Both the position numbers and the translations under genes were made by a program. The notes under the pieces are model-generated. The model was not told where the DNA came from, ran no database searches, and saw only the letters and a list, made by a program, of their open reading frames with translations. 64,000 nucleotides of DNA from Sycobia sp. Sy_11. Lineage: Eukaryota; Arthropoda; Insecta; Hymenoptera; Epichrysomallidae. Shown here in pieces: positions 23,725 through 36,410 of the stretch. Every line of letters begins with the position of its first letter. Position 1 is the first letter of the stretch. The stretch is from NCBI GenBank assembly GCA_018907035.1, contig JACCIC010000021.1:601001-665000 (forward strand). Reading direction: 5' to 3'.

Positions 23725-24689
23725 TAATATTTCCTAATTGTTTTTTTAGATTGCTGCACAGATGCGGGAGCACATGTGTGCGTTACGTTTTCTCACAGTG
23801 TGGAGGGGGGCACATCACCGTGAAATTACAAAATAAAAAAAAGCATTTGACATATGCTATATATAAAAAACTTAGCTTTTCTACGATAAATAGGCATATT
23901 ATCTAGAATTTGAGAGATTAAAGATCTATCTAAGCCCACATGATTCGAAGCTATAGTAGGAAGTACGTGGGATCTCAATAAAACTTATCAAGCGAACCTA
24001 AATTTAAGGTGTCGTTGCTTAATATATTGTTCTTAGTTCGAACAGAGAGAATTTAATAAGAGCATTTAGAAAAAGTTTTATGGATATATTACTGATTGTT
24101 TTCGTTACATATTGACGAATCTTTCCACGATTCAATTGGTATTTTTTATGGCACATTTTCTTAAACATATTTCCCTCTGCTTATATCAAAAAATCAATAT
24201 ATTGAACAACAATATCCTCAAAATTTAAGCTCATTTCATTCATCGTTTTCATTCGAATACTGCGAATAACTTACACCCATTACATTATGGCAAGAATGTT
24301 TACTTATTCCAGAAAAGATATCTTTTTTTTTATTTTGTAATATAATAGTGATATGTCTATTGGTGGCGGGTTCGAAAAATAATGTCTGCCTCTGTTCTTT
24401 CTAGAGTTTCTTGTAAACCGAGATCCATGAATTATCCGTTGAATTTCTAATCATTAAGCCGGATCAGTTCTTGCCCATTTTATAGAATGTAAAATGAAAT
24501 TAGCCCAACTCTACATGTATATTAGAACGAATATAGGGTTCCTTACCTCCCCTTTGTGCGCGACGAATAAATTGTGTAGAAAACTGGCCTCTCTGTGTGC
24601 GTGTATCTGTCTGTCTGCCTGCTTCTGCGTCGATCCCTTTATGGGGGAGAGACGCGCGACGTATGGGGCCCTCGCCCATAAGAACATTT

Positions 24690-24710
24690 AATTAGCCCGA
24701 TTGGCTAATT
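24690..24710. repeat. Inverted repeat with homeodomain-like cores
   Basis: AATTAGCC and GGCTAATT face each other across five bases. This could be a dimeric binding site or a chance hairpin. Confidence 0.3.
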
Positions 24711-25099
24711 GGGTTTATCGACGCGCTGGTCAGAGCCAATTATACAACGTTCCCCGGACATTCGCTCCTTTTGCTCCCGACCGCGGTGGGGCGATCGAAA
24801 AGAGAGCGGGGCGGAGCTGGCGGGGCTGACGCGGGAGACGCGGCGGACGGGGAGAGACGAGCGGCCGAGACAATGAGGCGATAAAAGGGAAAGGAATAGC
24901 GAGCGAGCGCTGGGAGGGAGGGGTAGAGGGGGCGTACGGTTAGGGTACGACCGCGGCAGGGCGGAGGTGCGTGTGCGCATACACACATGCGCGTCGCGTT
25001 CGTGCGCACAGTCGGGGATGACGAGAGGGGGAAATGAATTCCGCGCGAATTGAAACGCCATCATCGCGTACGAATGCGGCGAGCTCGCAGGGTCTCGCG

Positions 25100-25101
25100 G
25101 C

Positions 25102-25147
<46 letters not shown>

Positions 25148-25149
25148 GC
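25100..25149. repeat. Perfect 50-bp palindrome GCGTG(TA)20CACGC
   Basis: A 40-bp (TA)n core is flanked by complementary GCGTG and CACGC arms, so the whole tract can fold as a cruciform. Confidence 0.85.
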
Positions 25150-25583
25150 GTATGACTAGTGCGAGTGTCTGTGGGAGGGAGGGGGAGGGTATAGACCGCG
25201 TCGCATTCCCGCCGACTCATCCTGACTCGTCAATCAGACCCTCCCGAGTTTTTATTGCTCGTGTCACTTCTCCCCCCCTCCCCTACCCCATACCCACCCA
25301 CTCATCCATGCGATATATATCTATCGTTTTTTTTTTATTCGCGCTCTTCTCCTTTGTCTCTTTCACCCGTCTCGGGCGAAACTTCAAACTTTTAATTGCT
25401 TATTTGACACGGTGCGCTGCCGCGCGACGCTATTACGCCAAAGGAGTAATAGAGGCGGCTCTCCGCACGCGTGCCAACCTCAAACGAGATAGAGATGGAT
25501 AGGGCTTGAGAAAGAGATATAGAGGGAGAAAGTAAGTGAGAGACTTTCCAAAACTTCGCGACCCGCGAGTATTCTCCCTCACT

Positions 25584-25608
25584 GTCTCTCTCTCTCTCTC
25601 TCTCTCTC
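25584..25608. repeat. (CT)n microsatellite
   Basis: About 12 CT units. Confidence 0.9.
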
Positions 25609-26026
25609 GCCAGAATCTTGCCGAAAATTCTCCCAACGAACGATTTCAGCCCGACTGCAAATTTATGGAAAACTATTCTTACGCTCGTGGAAGAGGGCGA
25701 CAGAGATAGAGAGAATGAGAGAGGGGGCGGAAGTTTGCTCGGGCGCTTGAATTTGTAAGAGAGGAGGTTTGACAATCGAAAATAAAAAACAAGATGAAAA
25801 TTGAACGTGGACAGGAAAAAGAAGATGGATTTCACGCGTTATTTATTGGACGTGGTCGATTACTCGCGAATATTCTGTATGGCGAAGTGGGAACGAGATA
25901 GAGAGAGAGAGACCATCTAACCAATCAGGATGATTGAGTCATCCGGCGGGGCGTAGACCGCTATGGTAGATGTACAAATATTATTGTTCAGTCTATATAT
26001 TAAAAAAAGTAAACGCACACACATCG

Positions 26027-26086
<60 letters not shown>
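26027..26086. repeat. (TA)n microsatellite
   Basis: About 29 TA units with one TAC step. Confidence 0.9.
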
Positions 26087-26089
<3 letters not shown>

Positions 26090-26997
26090 CGTGGGATCGA
26101 TTGGACGATCCAGCGCGCGATCCCGAGTGCTTACAGCAGTTTCGGGGATAAAAGTGTTTCTAAATTGATAGAATTGACCGACTGATCGTGACACATCCGG
26201 CTCGATCTTTCACGGCAATTCGTTTAACGTTATATATACTGACTCTAAAATTTCAGAGCGCAATAGACGTATTATAAATGTTCATATTGATCTATCGATC
26301 AATCAATTTTGTCCAATTTAATCGCCATATCCAGGACATTTTTTTTCGCACACTTTCTGGCGTTTTGATCACCGAGATGCTTACTGAGAACGTTCGCTTT
26401 ACGAAATACTTATAAGAAAAATATATTGGAATAGATTTTGTAACTTTATTTTAACCTGAACGTTTTGAGAAACCTGTTCAAGCAGTTCAAGGCGCTCGTC
26501 ATGTCGACGATATATTTTCCAGGGTTTTCACTGTTTTTGCCATATAGATTTAACACTCATTGTATAGTTGTGTGCTAATTGGAAACACGCCATTTATTCA
26601 TGATAGTTTCATACTCTTATTTTCAACACAGAACTCTCGCGTCGTGTTCGATGCGATCAGATGATTTTCCTGTAAGATGCGTGTGAAATATTAGCAGCAT
26701 CCGAAAATCCATCTTGCCCTTAATTTTTATCTACAATACTTTCCGAAATTTTAGCATTGGCGTATTCGCGAAGATATCAACAGACGACACGTGTATGGTA
26801 TCGCCGATTTAAAAATTCTGCAACAGCAAAAAAATGAAAATATCACGGGTTTACGAACATAACGCCCTCGAAACGATTTACGCGTAAACTTATTACCCGC
26901 CCTTGGATCGAAGTGTATATAAACAGTGTTTGACATCGGGTATATTACATACAAGTTCTGCTTCTTCTTTCAACAAAGAAGAGTCTCTTGAAATAGG

Positions 26998-27043
26998 GTG
27001 TGTGTGTGTGTGTGTATGTGTGCGCGTGCGCGCGCGCGTGTAT
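26998..27043. repeat. (GT)n-(GC)n alternating tract
   Basis: GT units, one AT step, then CG-rich steps; 46 bp of strict purine-pyrimidine alternation. Confidence 0.9.
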
Positions 27044-27182
27044 CTGCGATTTAAATGCTGGCCCGCGCAATCCCGCGACTACTTCATTAGAAATCCCGAA
27101 ATAAATTTAGCACTTCCGCGCCTGCACGTACCGAAATAGGGAGTGAAAGAGAGAGCCGCCGAGAGAGATTCATTCATCCCGA

Positions 27183-27183
<1 letters not shown>

Positions 27184-27222
<39 letters not shown>
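27184..27222. repeat. (GT)n microsatellite
   Basis: About 19 GT units. Confidence 0.95.
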
Positions 27223-27224
<2 letters not shown>

Positions 27225-27343
27225 GGGGCTGTTCGAGAGTCAGTCAGTGCTTTCTCCCTTCGCCCCCATCCTTCAGCGCTATCTGCTTATCGACATCGCT
27301 TCGTCTCTTTCCTTTCTTCTCCTGCTCTCTCTTTCTTCCTTCT

Positions 27344-27379
27344 GCACACACACACACACACTCATAGACACACATACAC

Positions 27380-27432
<53 letters not shown>
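27344..27432. repeat. (CA)n and (TA)n microsatellites
   Basis: CA units, an ACTCATAGACACACATACAC bridge, then about 25 TA units. Confidence 0.9.
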
Positions 27433-27433
<1 letters not shown>

Positions 27434-27479
27434 CCGAGCAGCGCGAGCCCGTGGTATATAAGGATCGTAAAATTAATTA

Positions 27480-27730
27480 GCAGGCTGGTGGGGGAGAGCG
27501 GCGCGCGGAGCGTCAGCCAGCCGGAGCACCCCAAAGTTCCGCGGCAAAATCCGGTGGAGAGATATATAGTCGTTGGTCGTAAAGTAACGGGCGGCCGCGG
27601 GGCGCGGTGTTCGCTGCAGCATCTTGACGCTCAAAGTGCGGCTCGCGCCGGCTTTTGCTGGCTCTGTTCCGTCCCTCTTCCTTGCCTTCCTCTCACACAC
27701 ACACACACACATCCACGCACACACACACAA

Positions 27731-27773
<43 letters not shown>

Positions 27774-28050
27774 CTCGCGCGCGAGCTCATCATCGACGCG
27801 CGGCCGAAGCTTCCTGCGCGCGAGCGAAGTTCTCCCCCTCCCCTCGCCACGGCCGCGGAATCGCGTATATAACATCGAAGTATCTATACGCGCGCCCTCC
27901 TCTCCGCAGCCGCCGCGCAGATATAAATCTGGATCGTATGGTGCGAGCCGTGGTCGCGGGTAAACTCGGCCCTGCCCCCCCCCCTCCCGACGCTCCGCCC
28001 ATATTTTATTCCGGAACGTACCAACAACGCGCGCGCGGGCGCTCTTAAAG
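27480..28050. other. GC- and CpG-rich island
   Basis: High CpG with CA and CT microsatellites inside. Overlapping frames on both strands are explained by composition and repeats. Confidence 0.45.
27694..27772. repeat. Compound (CA)n-(CT)n microsatellite
   Basis: CA units with an ATCCACGC break, then about 20 CT units within a GC-rich island. Confidence 0.9.
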
Positions 28051-29330
28051 GACTGGCTGCTTCGTACGTAGATGTACAGAGAGTAGCGCAGCGCTCGTCA
28101 ACGAGCGTTGGTCGAAAAACTGAAAAATTTTCGGAAGCGGCTCAAGCGAACTGGTCGAGCGGTTCGATTATTTAAAAAGATCAACATAGAACGGTACGAA
28201 GGAAGAGTACGGTAATACTTCAAAACTTAGGGGCATAGACATAATAAGACTGTCCTTAGCATCGACGAATATTTTAACGTCCCTTTAACAAAGTGTATGG
28301 AAATATGCACGGGCGAGCGTAGTATAGGGCAATCCTTGTAAAGGCTGAACTGAAATCACGCGGTATTCTCGATACAGTCAACGGTAAACGTAATTCAAGA
28401 AATTGAGGAAAAGTGTAATTATCAAAAAATTATTTCTCGTTCCCGTAACAATATCATTATTGATTGAAAACAGTTCACCTAATTTTCAAGCTTTCAGCAC
28501 CCGAGTATCGTTCGTTTTCTCCTCAGAACCAACGATTGATAAAATCTGTCACATTTTTTCTTAAACTACGTTTACGACAAATGACTGCCCATTGAAAGGA
28601 AAACTCAATTATGTTTTTCTTCGTATTAAAATCGGAAATCGAATTGTTAATTTATCATAATTATTTAATATAGTCGGTAACCGGACGACTTGAGTAATAT
28701 TAAAAATTAAAATAGCTATAAGATAAAAAGTGTATATATGCAATATGTTTCTCAATCAAGTTCTGTAGGAATTTCTCAGAACGTTCTACGCAGAGCAAAT
28801 CGCCGATATCCATCAGACGAATTGTGCCTCGCTCCACTTTTCCTCAACGCTTAGGGCGAATTATTTTTCATCGTCATCGCGCGCTCGCGCGACTTTTCGC
28901 CAGATCTCGACGAGGTCCCGTTATCTCGATTGGGAAACATCGCGCGACATCGTATTCGTGCACGCGGACTCTTCGGCGGCGCTATCCACCACGGCAGGGG
29001 CCAAATCGTCGATACTTTTTGCAGAAGGACTCTGCGAATGCGAGTGCGCGCGAACTCGTCTTCCGTGCATATTCCGCTGAACTTTCCAACCCCTCCCCCC
29101 CCACTACTCCTTGCTGGCTTTTCTTTTTCCCTCTTTATATCCGGCCGAGTTCCAGCCTCCATCCTCTCGCGCATTCAATCAACGTGTCGTAAATCCGCCG
29201 GTGTAATCTATCAGAGCTCCGCGGGCGCCACAGGGGCGCGCGATTGCGTTGTTTAACCCCCCTCTCCCTCCACATCACGCCCGGCGACGGCTCTCGCTAG
29301 TCGATCTCTCCCGGGGATTCCCTATATACA
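28050..29330. other. No gene recognised
   Basis: AT-rich to 28800, then CpG-rich DNA with short opposing frames of no recognisable family. Confidence 0.5.
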
Positions 29331-29336
29331 TATATT

Positions 29337-29339
<3 letters not shown>

Positions 29340-29397
<58 letters not shown>
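29340..29397. repeat. (TA)n microsatellite
   Basis: About 28 TA units. Confidence 0.95.
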
Positions 29398-29403
<6 letters not shown>

Positions 29404-29770
29404 GACGTATAGGGAAGTAGCAATCCGTTCACCCTTCCTGCTGCAGCGCTTTCACCCCACCCCCAACCCCTCGTCCCTCAAGCAGGAGGGAGGGAAGGGT
29501 TAGTGTGTGTCTGCGCGTGTGACCGTGTGCCCGAATCAAGGCTTTCAATGTTCGCTTCGCCCAACCCCTCCATCGGACCTTTGTGATAGAACAGCCCCCC
29601 CCCCTCACCGAAATCCAGTAGCTCGCCGGGCGAACTAAACGAATTTCCAAAACGTCCGCGACGGCTAATTTGACTTCTTCCCAACGCGCAGGGCTGGAAG
29701 TGACGGTAACGTGAGCGCCACGACGAATGCCGCAGGGATCCCGAATACGTTCGAGGCACACAAGCGCGCG

Positions 29771-29774
29771 CACA

Positions 29775-29820
<46 letters not shown>
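29771..29820. repeat. (CA)n microsatellite
   Basis: About 24 CA units after GCGCGCACAGACA. Confidence 0.95.
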
Positions 29821-29822
<2 letters not shown>

Positions 29823-30379
29823 CGAGGGGTCGTAAAGCTCGCCGGTCACGCGCGGTGGCATAAGGCTCCTTATTGCTCGACTGTGACTTTGTTCTAAAAG
29901 ACTTTTTCTACCTTATTATTCTATAATTAATATGGCGCAAGTCTTGAAATATCGTCGTATTTTATTGGATTTCTTAAATATTTACGTTCTTTTTTTTTTC
30001 TTTTTTTTTTTGAAAATGAATTAATCGACTGTTTGACAGAGACGTAACTGATGCGTAAAAAGCGTCCATTAATTATCTCCAAGATTCCTGATTTCCAGCC
30101 AAGAACTATTTTTAAGCAGCTAGACAACAGATGCGGGAAAATGGTCTTAAGGAATGAATCAAATATACGGTTGCGCATTATTATCCCGCCCATTCTTGCT
30201 CTCTAATGGGATTTTATTGGAAATAAATCGTATTTTATTGAAGCTTGGCACCCCCTCTAACACCCTCTCCTCGCTGTTAATACTGTCACTATGTTTCCAT
30301 TCCAATTCGTTAAATTGCAAGAAAAGCATTGGAGAAATTTATGGCTGCGATATACTTGGTCGGAAATTTTAATTATATA

Positions 30380-31150
30380 CATATGAAATTGGACGAGAGC
30401 AATATTATCGCGAAAAGTACGGGGACGGGACTAATTCGATATGACGGTTTAATTATTATTAGCGAAAGATAAACGCTTGGGCAAGGAATTACGCGTCGGG
30501 CAAACACTGGCTAATTAAATTTTTTTCGTCCCCTTTTCGGCATTGCTAATTAAACACACTCGATAAATGTCGAGTAAACTAAATAATCAATAATTGCTAA
30601 TTTCATGTAGGTAATCAAACTAGATTCCACTACTGATTCGGGCCATGATCGGCCCGTCCTCTATACAACATCCTGTTAAAATACGCTCAATCAATATATA
30701 TATATATATTAAAACGGTCAAAGGGAAACGTCAGCGACAGCGGTGGAACTGGAAATACACGTCGAAAGCCCATACGTCCAAAGAATGTCATCTGGATGAT
30801 TGCGTATTTAAATAATATAAAATGCCGAAAAAAAAGTTATTTAGCATAATGAATTTTATTACGCATGAAGATATATTCATGAAATTTATGAGCAGCCATA
30901 CTGCAGGCCGTTTGATCGGAGTATACGCTTAATTATAAAATATGGCACTTTAATGATTTATGCTTCAATGACACGTGTACAATTAAATTTATGGAATGTA
31001 TATATATATATATATATATATATCATTAATGTTCATATACAATAAATTTTCCCGTGTACCGAGAGTACATTTACTTTTAATGCCTAATAGAACCGAGAGT
31101 ATTAGTTAAGAACATCAAAATACGGGATTGCGCGTAAACGCCTCGTAAGC
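30380..31150. promoter_or_regulatory. Candidate enhancer: cluster of homeodomain-type sites
   Basis: Many TAATTA, GCTAATTAAA and ATTGCTAATT strings (for example at 30450, 30510, 30546 and 30590) are followed by Caudal/Abd-B-like TTTATTAC, TTTATGA and TTTAATGATTTATG at about 30845-30965. The stretch is mostly free of microsatellites apart from two short (TA)n tracts. AT-rich DNA produces such sites by chance, so this is only a candidate. Confidence 0.2.
30999..31023. repeat. (TA)n microsatellite
   Basis: About 12 TA units. Confidence 0.9.
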
Positions 31151-32130
31151 GCGGCGCACCTGCCCTGAAAGGTATTGATTTGGATTTCCATTTTGTTAAA
31201 TGGAATTTTCAATATTGTTCATAGATGGTTGAGCTAAGCGGGGGAAATGAGGCAAGATTTATCATCGACGAAGCTTTTATTATGATACTATTATCTATGT
31301 ACATTTTTTCCGGATCTTTATGCAACTTAAAGAATAATGCGTTTTTTTTAGTTTGATGCGCGTCTGTAATGCGTCGCCGATAACATAATATAAATAATAC
31401 ATCTTTCAAAGGTTATTATTATTATTTTTTATAATTAATAATACGTTATTAATTTTTAAATTATTTGTGACTGATAAAGGAATTTCTATTACAGCTGAAG
31501 AATCTGTTACAAATTCAGTTTAGTATGGAGTAATGAGAATTGAAGCTTAAATGCCAAGTATTTAATTAATTGCAAGTATTGGAGTAATAAAAAAAAAGAA
31601 ATAAAAGAAAGCTAAAGTAAAAAGTTGTAAAACTAATTAAGCCTTTTTATTTCGATATTGTAAAAAAAAAACAAGGCTTCGTCTTTGAAGAATTTTCATA
31701 TAGATTAAAGGCCATCAATATTGTTATATCAAACATTATTGAAATTTTCGTTTTAAATAGTCTTTTTATGCGTCGGAAAGTGGACTTTGAAAAACTCGCC
31801 TCTTATAGGCTAAGAGGAAATAATACAAATACGCAACGTTCTCAATAAAATGAAATTGACGCGTTCAGCAGTGAATCATTCGCCCGCAACGTGCCATATG
31901 GGCTTAAAAAATCATTAACGCATATGTACACACACGCCTAGACAAACTTTTACATATATATGTATAGGCAAAGTTTAGTATCGCCCTTAAACTTCACTCT
32001 CTTCAATATATATATATACACATATTTAGCTCCTGATGGCGCGTATAATTCAAAATCCAAGGCCTCAATTATCCGCGGCTACGCTTATTAGAGATAATTG
32101 CGCACAGCGGATCCTTGTGTTTTAGCTCCC

Positions 32131-32158
32131 AATATATATATATATATATATATATATT
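32131..32158. repeat. (TA)n microsatellite
   Basis: About 13 TA units bounded by CCCAA and TTGGG, giving a perfect CCCAA(TA)nTTGGG palindrome. Confidence 0.9.
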
Positions 32159-33305
32159 GGGCAATAATAGGCGTTGGCTTACTGCCGTTCGTTCGACCAT
32201 TGACTTTTGCCTTGTTTCTGGCACCTCTCATGCTTCGCTTCCTGTTATACGTGTACCGCAGAAAAACATACCGGTCAACTTCTACACTTATTTTTTTAAG
32301 CACATACTTCGTAATTGAGAAGGAGAAATACATTTATCAGATACGAATGGGATTAAGAGATCAGTATTAACATTGTTATATTTTTATATTACGTTTGTGA
32401 CATTGGCCTTTCCCTTTTTTACTTTTTTAGTACTTTATATGATTTTAACTACTACAATTGCATTCGACTCCCGAACGTCGGGATTTCTTTTTGACACGAT
32501 CGCGTTTCGTACTCGTCGACCTAACGAGCATAGATTCATCATCCAGATGTATTAAATCCAGTGTAAAACAGTCACGAAATATTTGATTCGGCTTCCATGT
32601 CGAATTACATTTTCGAGACTGGTACAATTAATAGACCGATTGGAAAATAGAGGCATAAAGGCGCGCCTGCCGTGAATCAGGGACACCGAGCGACGCCGAC
32701 CATTATATTCTTCGTGCAGAGTCGACGAGGCGGCAGAGCATTGGAGGGGCGGTCAAATACCGGCTGTTATTCGACTTTTCACGGTTCATCGAACGGGATC
32801 ATCGGCTGCGCATAATTCAACGCGGGAGGAGGCGACGCTCCTGCCGGGAGAACTTTTCTAATAAAAGTTAGCGGATGTGCACGGTGCTATCGCCCCCCCC
32901 CTCCTCCCAACCCTCTCTCACTGTCCCGGCCCTTTCTATAATACGCTGCAACCACCCGTCCTCGACGGCATAGGCGCGTACTCTCTTTATATATATATAG
33001 AGGCAGCGTGGGGCATAAATTAACGGCTAATAATTGAGCGGTGGTGGCACTGCACGGAGAACAATGGAAGAGCGGGCGCACCGTCGCAGGAATCCGGGGC
33101 GCGGAGAGGAGAGTACTCTATGTATGTCCAACGAGTTATAAAGGAGGCGGCTGCGGCATCGGCGCGAGCGCGCGCGCGAGCATGGAAGGCGCAGCCGAGC
33201 TATTAGCGAGTTTTTTCGAGCAATTTGTCCGCCTACCCTTCTTCCCCTCCCCCTCTCGAGCACCGACGGGAGGGCATTCCAAAATTTCAGGGTACTGCGG
33301 TATAG

Positions 33306-33328
33306 AATATATATATATATATATATAT
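33306..33328. repeat. (TA)n microsatellite
   Basis: About 11 TA units. Confidence 0.9.
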
Positions 33329-33959
33329 GGCATCTCTCCGTAGAACTGGGCGCAGCGACGCGGACGCGCGCATCGAAAAGGAGGAGCGAAATCCATGACG
33401 AAGGGGCGGCGAAGGGACGAAGGGGGACCAGTGGACGAAATGCTGTAATTAAAGTCATAATTGCCGGGAAATCGTCGCGCGCGCGAGCGTCCGCACTGGA
33501 AATCATGGTAATTACCCGCAAGCTTGTTCATTACGAGGATTTTGGAACGAGCGGCCGCGAATGGGAAACGAAAAGAGGAACTTCCATCAGATTTTCTTTT
33601 GGAGCTGCCTGCGCTCTACAGATATATCTATAGACAACGGTGTGAAAAAAATCGATAGAATGTATACAGTTCGTTTTAAGATGAGCTGGAACGATTATCT
33701 TAATAGAGAGAAAAGCGAACCCTCGAATATTAAGGGAGAGAGTGAGAGCGACCGACGAAAATTTTGACTGTAACGAACTCTCTTCTTTTTCATGTAGATG
33801 AAGGCCAAGCTATACAATGCGACTGAATTCAAGCGCAATAATAACGTCTAGTGGCGCGAACATCTTTTTCTTTGCTGGCGCCCGATAACTCGGCTCATTT
33901 GAATTGCTAATTTCGGATGAAAAATGGACGGAGGCGCCGCGCGATTATACGGAAAACAA

Positions 33960-35470
33960 TTGATTGTCCTTAATACTAAAGCTGACAACAATTTCTCGTT
34001 CTGCTCATTATCGCTGAAGAATCGTGTGAATAAGTCAAGCATAATGCGGAAAAATGGAGATGAGCGTTATTTTTTCAACGTCGATATAGAGATCACGTCC
34101 CAACCACAGTAATGCCAGAGTCGCGCAAGTAGATCGCATGGTATAGAATATCTTTTGGTCATAAGTAGTAAGAGGGGCCCAAGATTTACCAAAGTAGATA
34201 CTATGTATAACGGAATAGTAACATGCGTTCACTGTCAAAGAGAGAGCTGATTTCTTCTTTTCGGCAGCGGGTAATCCTATCAGAAATTTGCACAGACCTA
34301 ACATAGCAAGATGTCGAACTACAAGTTATGCATATGTCATCTTCATCGTAATACATTGGCCGTTTTTGGTGGTTCGAAGTGGTGATTTTCACAAAAAAGT
34401 AAAAATGAAGGGTTCTCGAAAAAATATTTTTAAGAAACCAAATCATAACTGTTGATAAAGTACGATACCTTGCCGATGTTTAGTTATCGGGCAGATAGCT
34501 GAACTAGGAGCAGCATTTGCAGAGTCAGTCCATCGAGACCATCGTCATTTCTATGTATTCGTAGATGGATCATTGGCAGAACTGCAAACTTGCAAACAGA
34601 GAGTATGTTCTATAGATTTACCGAATCGGTTCATAATAATGAACAGAGCACTAATATTATTAAAATTCAAATGACTTGTACTGAAGAGTATCAGTCAGGA
34701 TGGAAGAACAATACCCAGTACGTTATTGGGTTTGTTGCTCGAGGTAGAAGTTCTGGGGTGGACCGTTAAGAGGTTGAGTATCAAAGTGGCTTGAAACATT
34801 AGAAAATTAATGGCCTTGAAAACAAAAAACAGACATATTCGGCTGTAGAGGAACCTACATAATAGAACATTTTTTCAGATGTACAGTGATAAATCCAGGG
34901 GAATTAAAATCAATATACGACAAGTATAGGCATTCATATCAACTTGATAAATAAGCAAAGACGCCTTCCGAATGATGTGATCCTTTCGTTTGCAGAAGGC
35001 TTCATGAGTTCGTTGGGGGCTCGGGTAAGTTTGGAGACACCACTGAAGTGAACGTGTTATAGCTTAAATTATAACAGGCTATTTGTCCGGCAATTTACAG
35101 AGTCACAAAATTGGAATGGATGGAACCAGTTATATCAAATTGGGCAGTCGAGAAATCTTTACGACCCTGGACCAATCTCACGATTTCTTTCCAATTTATT
35201 TCGAAATGTTGTATGGTAATTAACCGCCGAGCAAAGATCGCAGATCTTATTACGCTGCTATGGAAGAAGTACCTGATGTAGTGCGTGCTCTTACCTATTA
35301 GCCAAGGTAGAATCAAGAGGAATGTTTATGACATTTGATCTCGTTATGGGTATCTCTAGCGGTTAAATAGTCATGATATTCAGTTACTGGCAGCTACTGC
35401 AGTATCAGTTTATGTGATATTCACAAGAGTGTTATAGTTAATTTAAATATTTATAAACGAAGTAAGAATA
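33960..35470 (+). mobile_element. Decayed non-LTR retrotransposon, I-like (end of RT, RNase H, C-terminal tail)
   Basis: Fragments in several plus-strand frames line up, in the right order, with the C-terminal part of I-type retrotransposon polyproteins. At 34014-34046 the frame reads LKNRVNKSSIM, like the stretch that follows the RT palm. At 34194 it reads KVDTMYNGIV, like the LDTxxNxxIR motif. At 34249-34455, after a frameshift, it reads FFFSAAGNPIRNLHR, like the AEAGxPPLxLRR motif. At 34540-34575, in a third frame, HFYVFVDGSL matches the first RNase H motif (F-x-DGS). At 35090-35330, in yet another frame, PWTNLTISFQFIS and KCCMVINRRAKIADL resemble the post-RNase H tail that usually leads into a zinc-binding Cys cluster. 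At least three frameshifts and several stops make it dead. The missing 5' part (endonuclease and RT core) fits ordinary 5' truncation. Edges are approximate and the family is recognised from memory only. Confidence 0.6.
34540..34580 (+). pseudogene. RNase H fragment of the I-like element
   Basis: The string FYVFVDGSL includes the D-G-S that carries the first catalytic Asp in retroelement RNase H domains. It lies about 90 bp after the frame holding the end of the RT domain and in a different frame, and stops follow within about 40 codons. It is part of the larger retrotransposon remnant and cannot encode an active enzyme. Confidence 0.5.
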
Positions 35471-35891
35471 GAAGATCTAATTCTAACATAAACAGAAAAG
35501 AACTTCGGTTTACTGCTATTTCATAGTATACCCTATATCAAATTATAGAGTTATTTATATAGAATTATTTATAAAGGAGATGAATAGTAATTAATTTTTG
35601 AATTTTGAAATTAAGTCCTTTAAAAAAAGCAATTTAATTCTTACGTTAATATATAAAAAGTAGTTTTATTTCTTAGGTACCAGTAATCGCGTTGAATTTA
35701 AGTAAAAATTCAAATCAATATAGCACGTCAAGAATCTATGAGTTTAATAACAATTAGTTATATTTATCACAGCGCCAGCATAAAAGATATTTATTTAGTT
35801 GACAACTGAACTAAACAAAGGGGAGCGTCAGAAATTTTTTCATATTAATTTCATTACAGCTATGTTCTTGGCTTCAATGGCTTCAATGGCG

Positions 35892-35914
35892 CTCTCTCTC
35901 TCTCTCTCTCTCTC
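35892..35914. repeat. (CT)n microsatellite
   Basis: About 11 CT units. Confidence 0.9.
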
Positions 35915-36257
35915 TTCTGCGTCACTCTCTGCGAGAAATAAGAACGACAAAGCCGTCGCGCGGACATCGACGATCCATCAATTCCACGAGGATGACGTTA
36001 GCGCATTGGCATCAACGTGTCGCGTATAGGCGCGGAACATCCGTTACAGCACCTCGACGCCATCCACCCTTCGACGGGAGAAAAAGGACCGTAATCTCCG
36101 TATAAGGGTCGCACGTCGTCGACTATACATATACACGCGCACGCCCACGAATACACCGCCGTCGTCGACGCGACCGCCCATTAGCACGGCGTTATGTTAT
36201 ATCAAAGCTCCCGGCGAATGACAGAGCGCGTGCGGTCAACCGAGCGTTTTCGAACTT

Positions 36258-36325
<68 letters not shown>
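36258..36325. repeat. (TA)n microsatellite
   Basis: About 33 TA units with one TAC step. Confidence 0.95.
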
Positions 36326-36328
<3 letters not shown>

Positions 36329-36374
36329 CCCGAAGAAGCCGCGGGGGCACGTAAGGAGTTTCGCGTGGAAATAG

Positions 36375-36410
36375 GGAGAGAGAGAGGGAGAGAGAGAGAG
36401 AGAGAGAGAA
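36375..36410. repeat. (GA)n microsatellite, interrupted
   Basis: GA units with a GGGAG break. Confidence 0.9.

Larger units (their letters stand above)
22245..25080. other. No gene recognised
   Basis: AT-rich unique DNA with two (TA)n tracts, passing into a GC-rich stretch from 24740. If the exon at 21748 is real, this is the start of its intron. Confidence 0.5.
31150..33960. other. No gene recognised
   Basis: AT-rich unique DNA, then a GC-rich stretch at 32.65-33.55 kb with a short (TA)n. The retrotransposon remnant begins at the right edge. Confidence 0.5.

Noticed and set aside
30505..30520. CACTGGCTAATTA shared with about 47968
   Set aside because: A 13-base match is expected many times by chance among all pairs in 64 kb.
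34996..35024. A 29-bp stretch between TTTCGTTTGCAG and GTAAGT, looking like a microexon
   Set aside because: It lies inside the I-like retrotransposon remnant, where the same bases fit the element's C-terminal protein reading, so the splice signals are probably coincidental.
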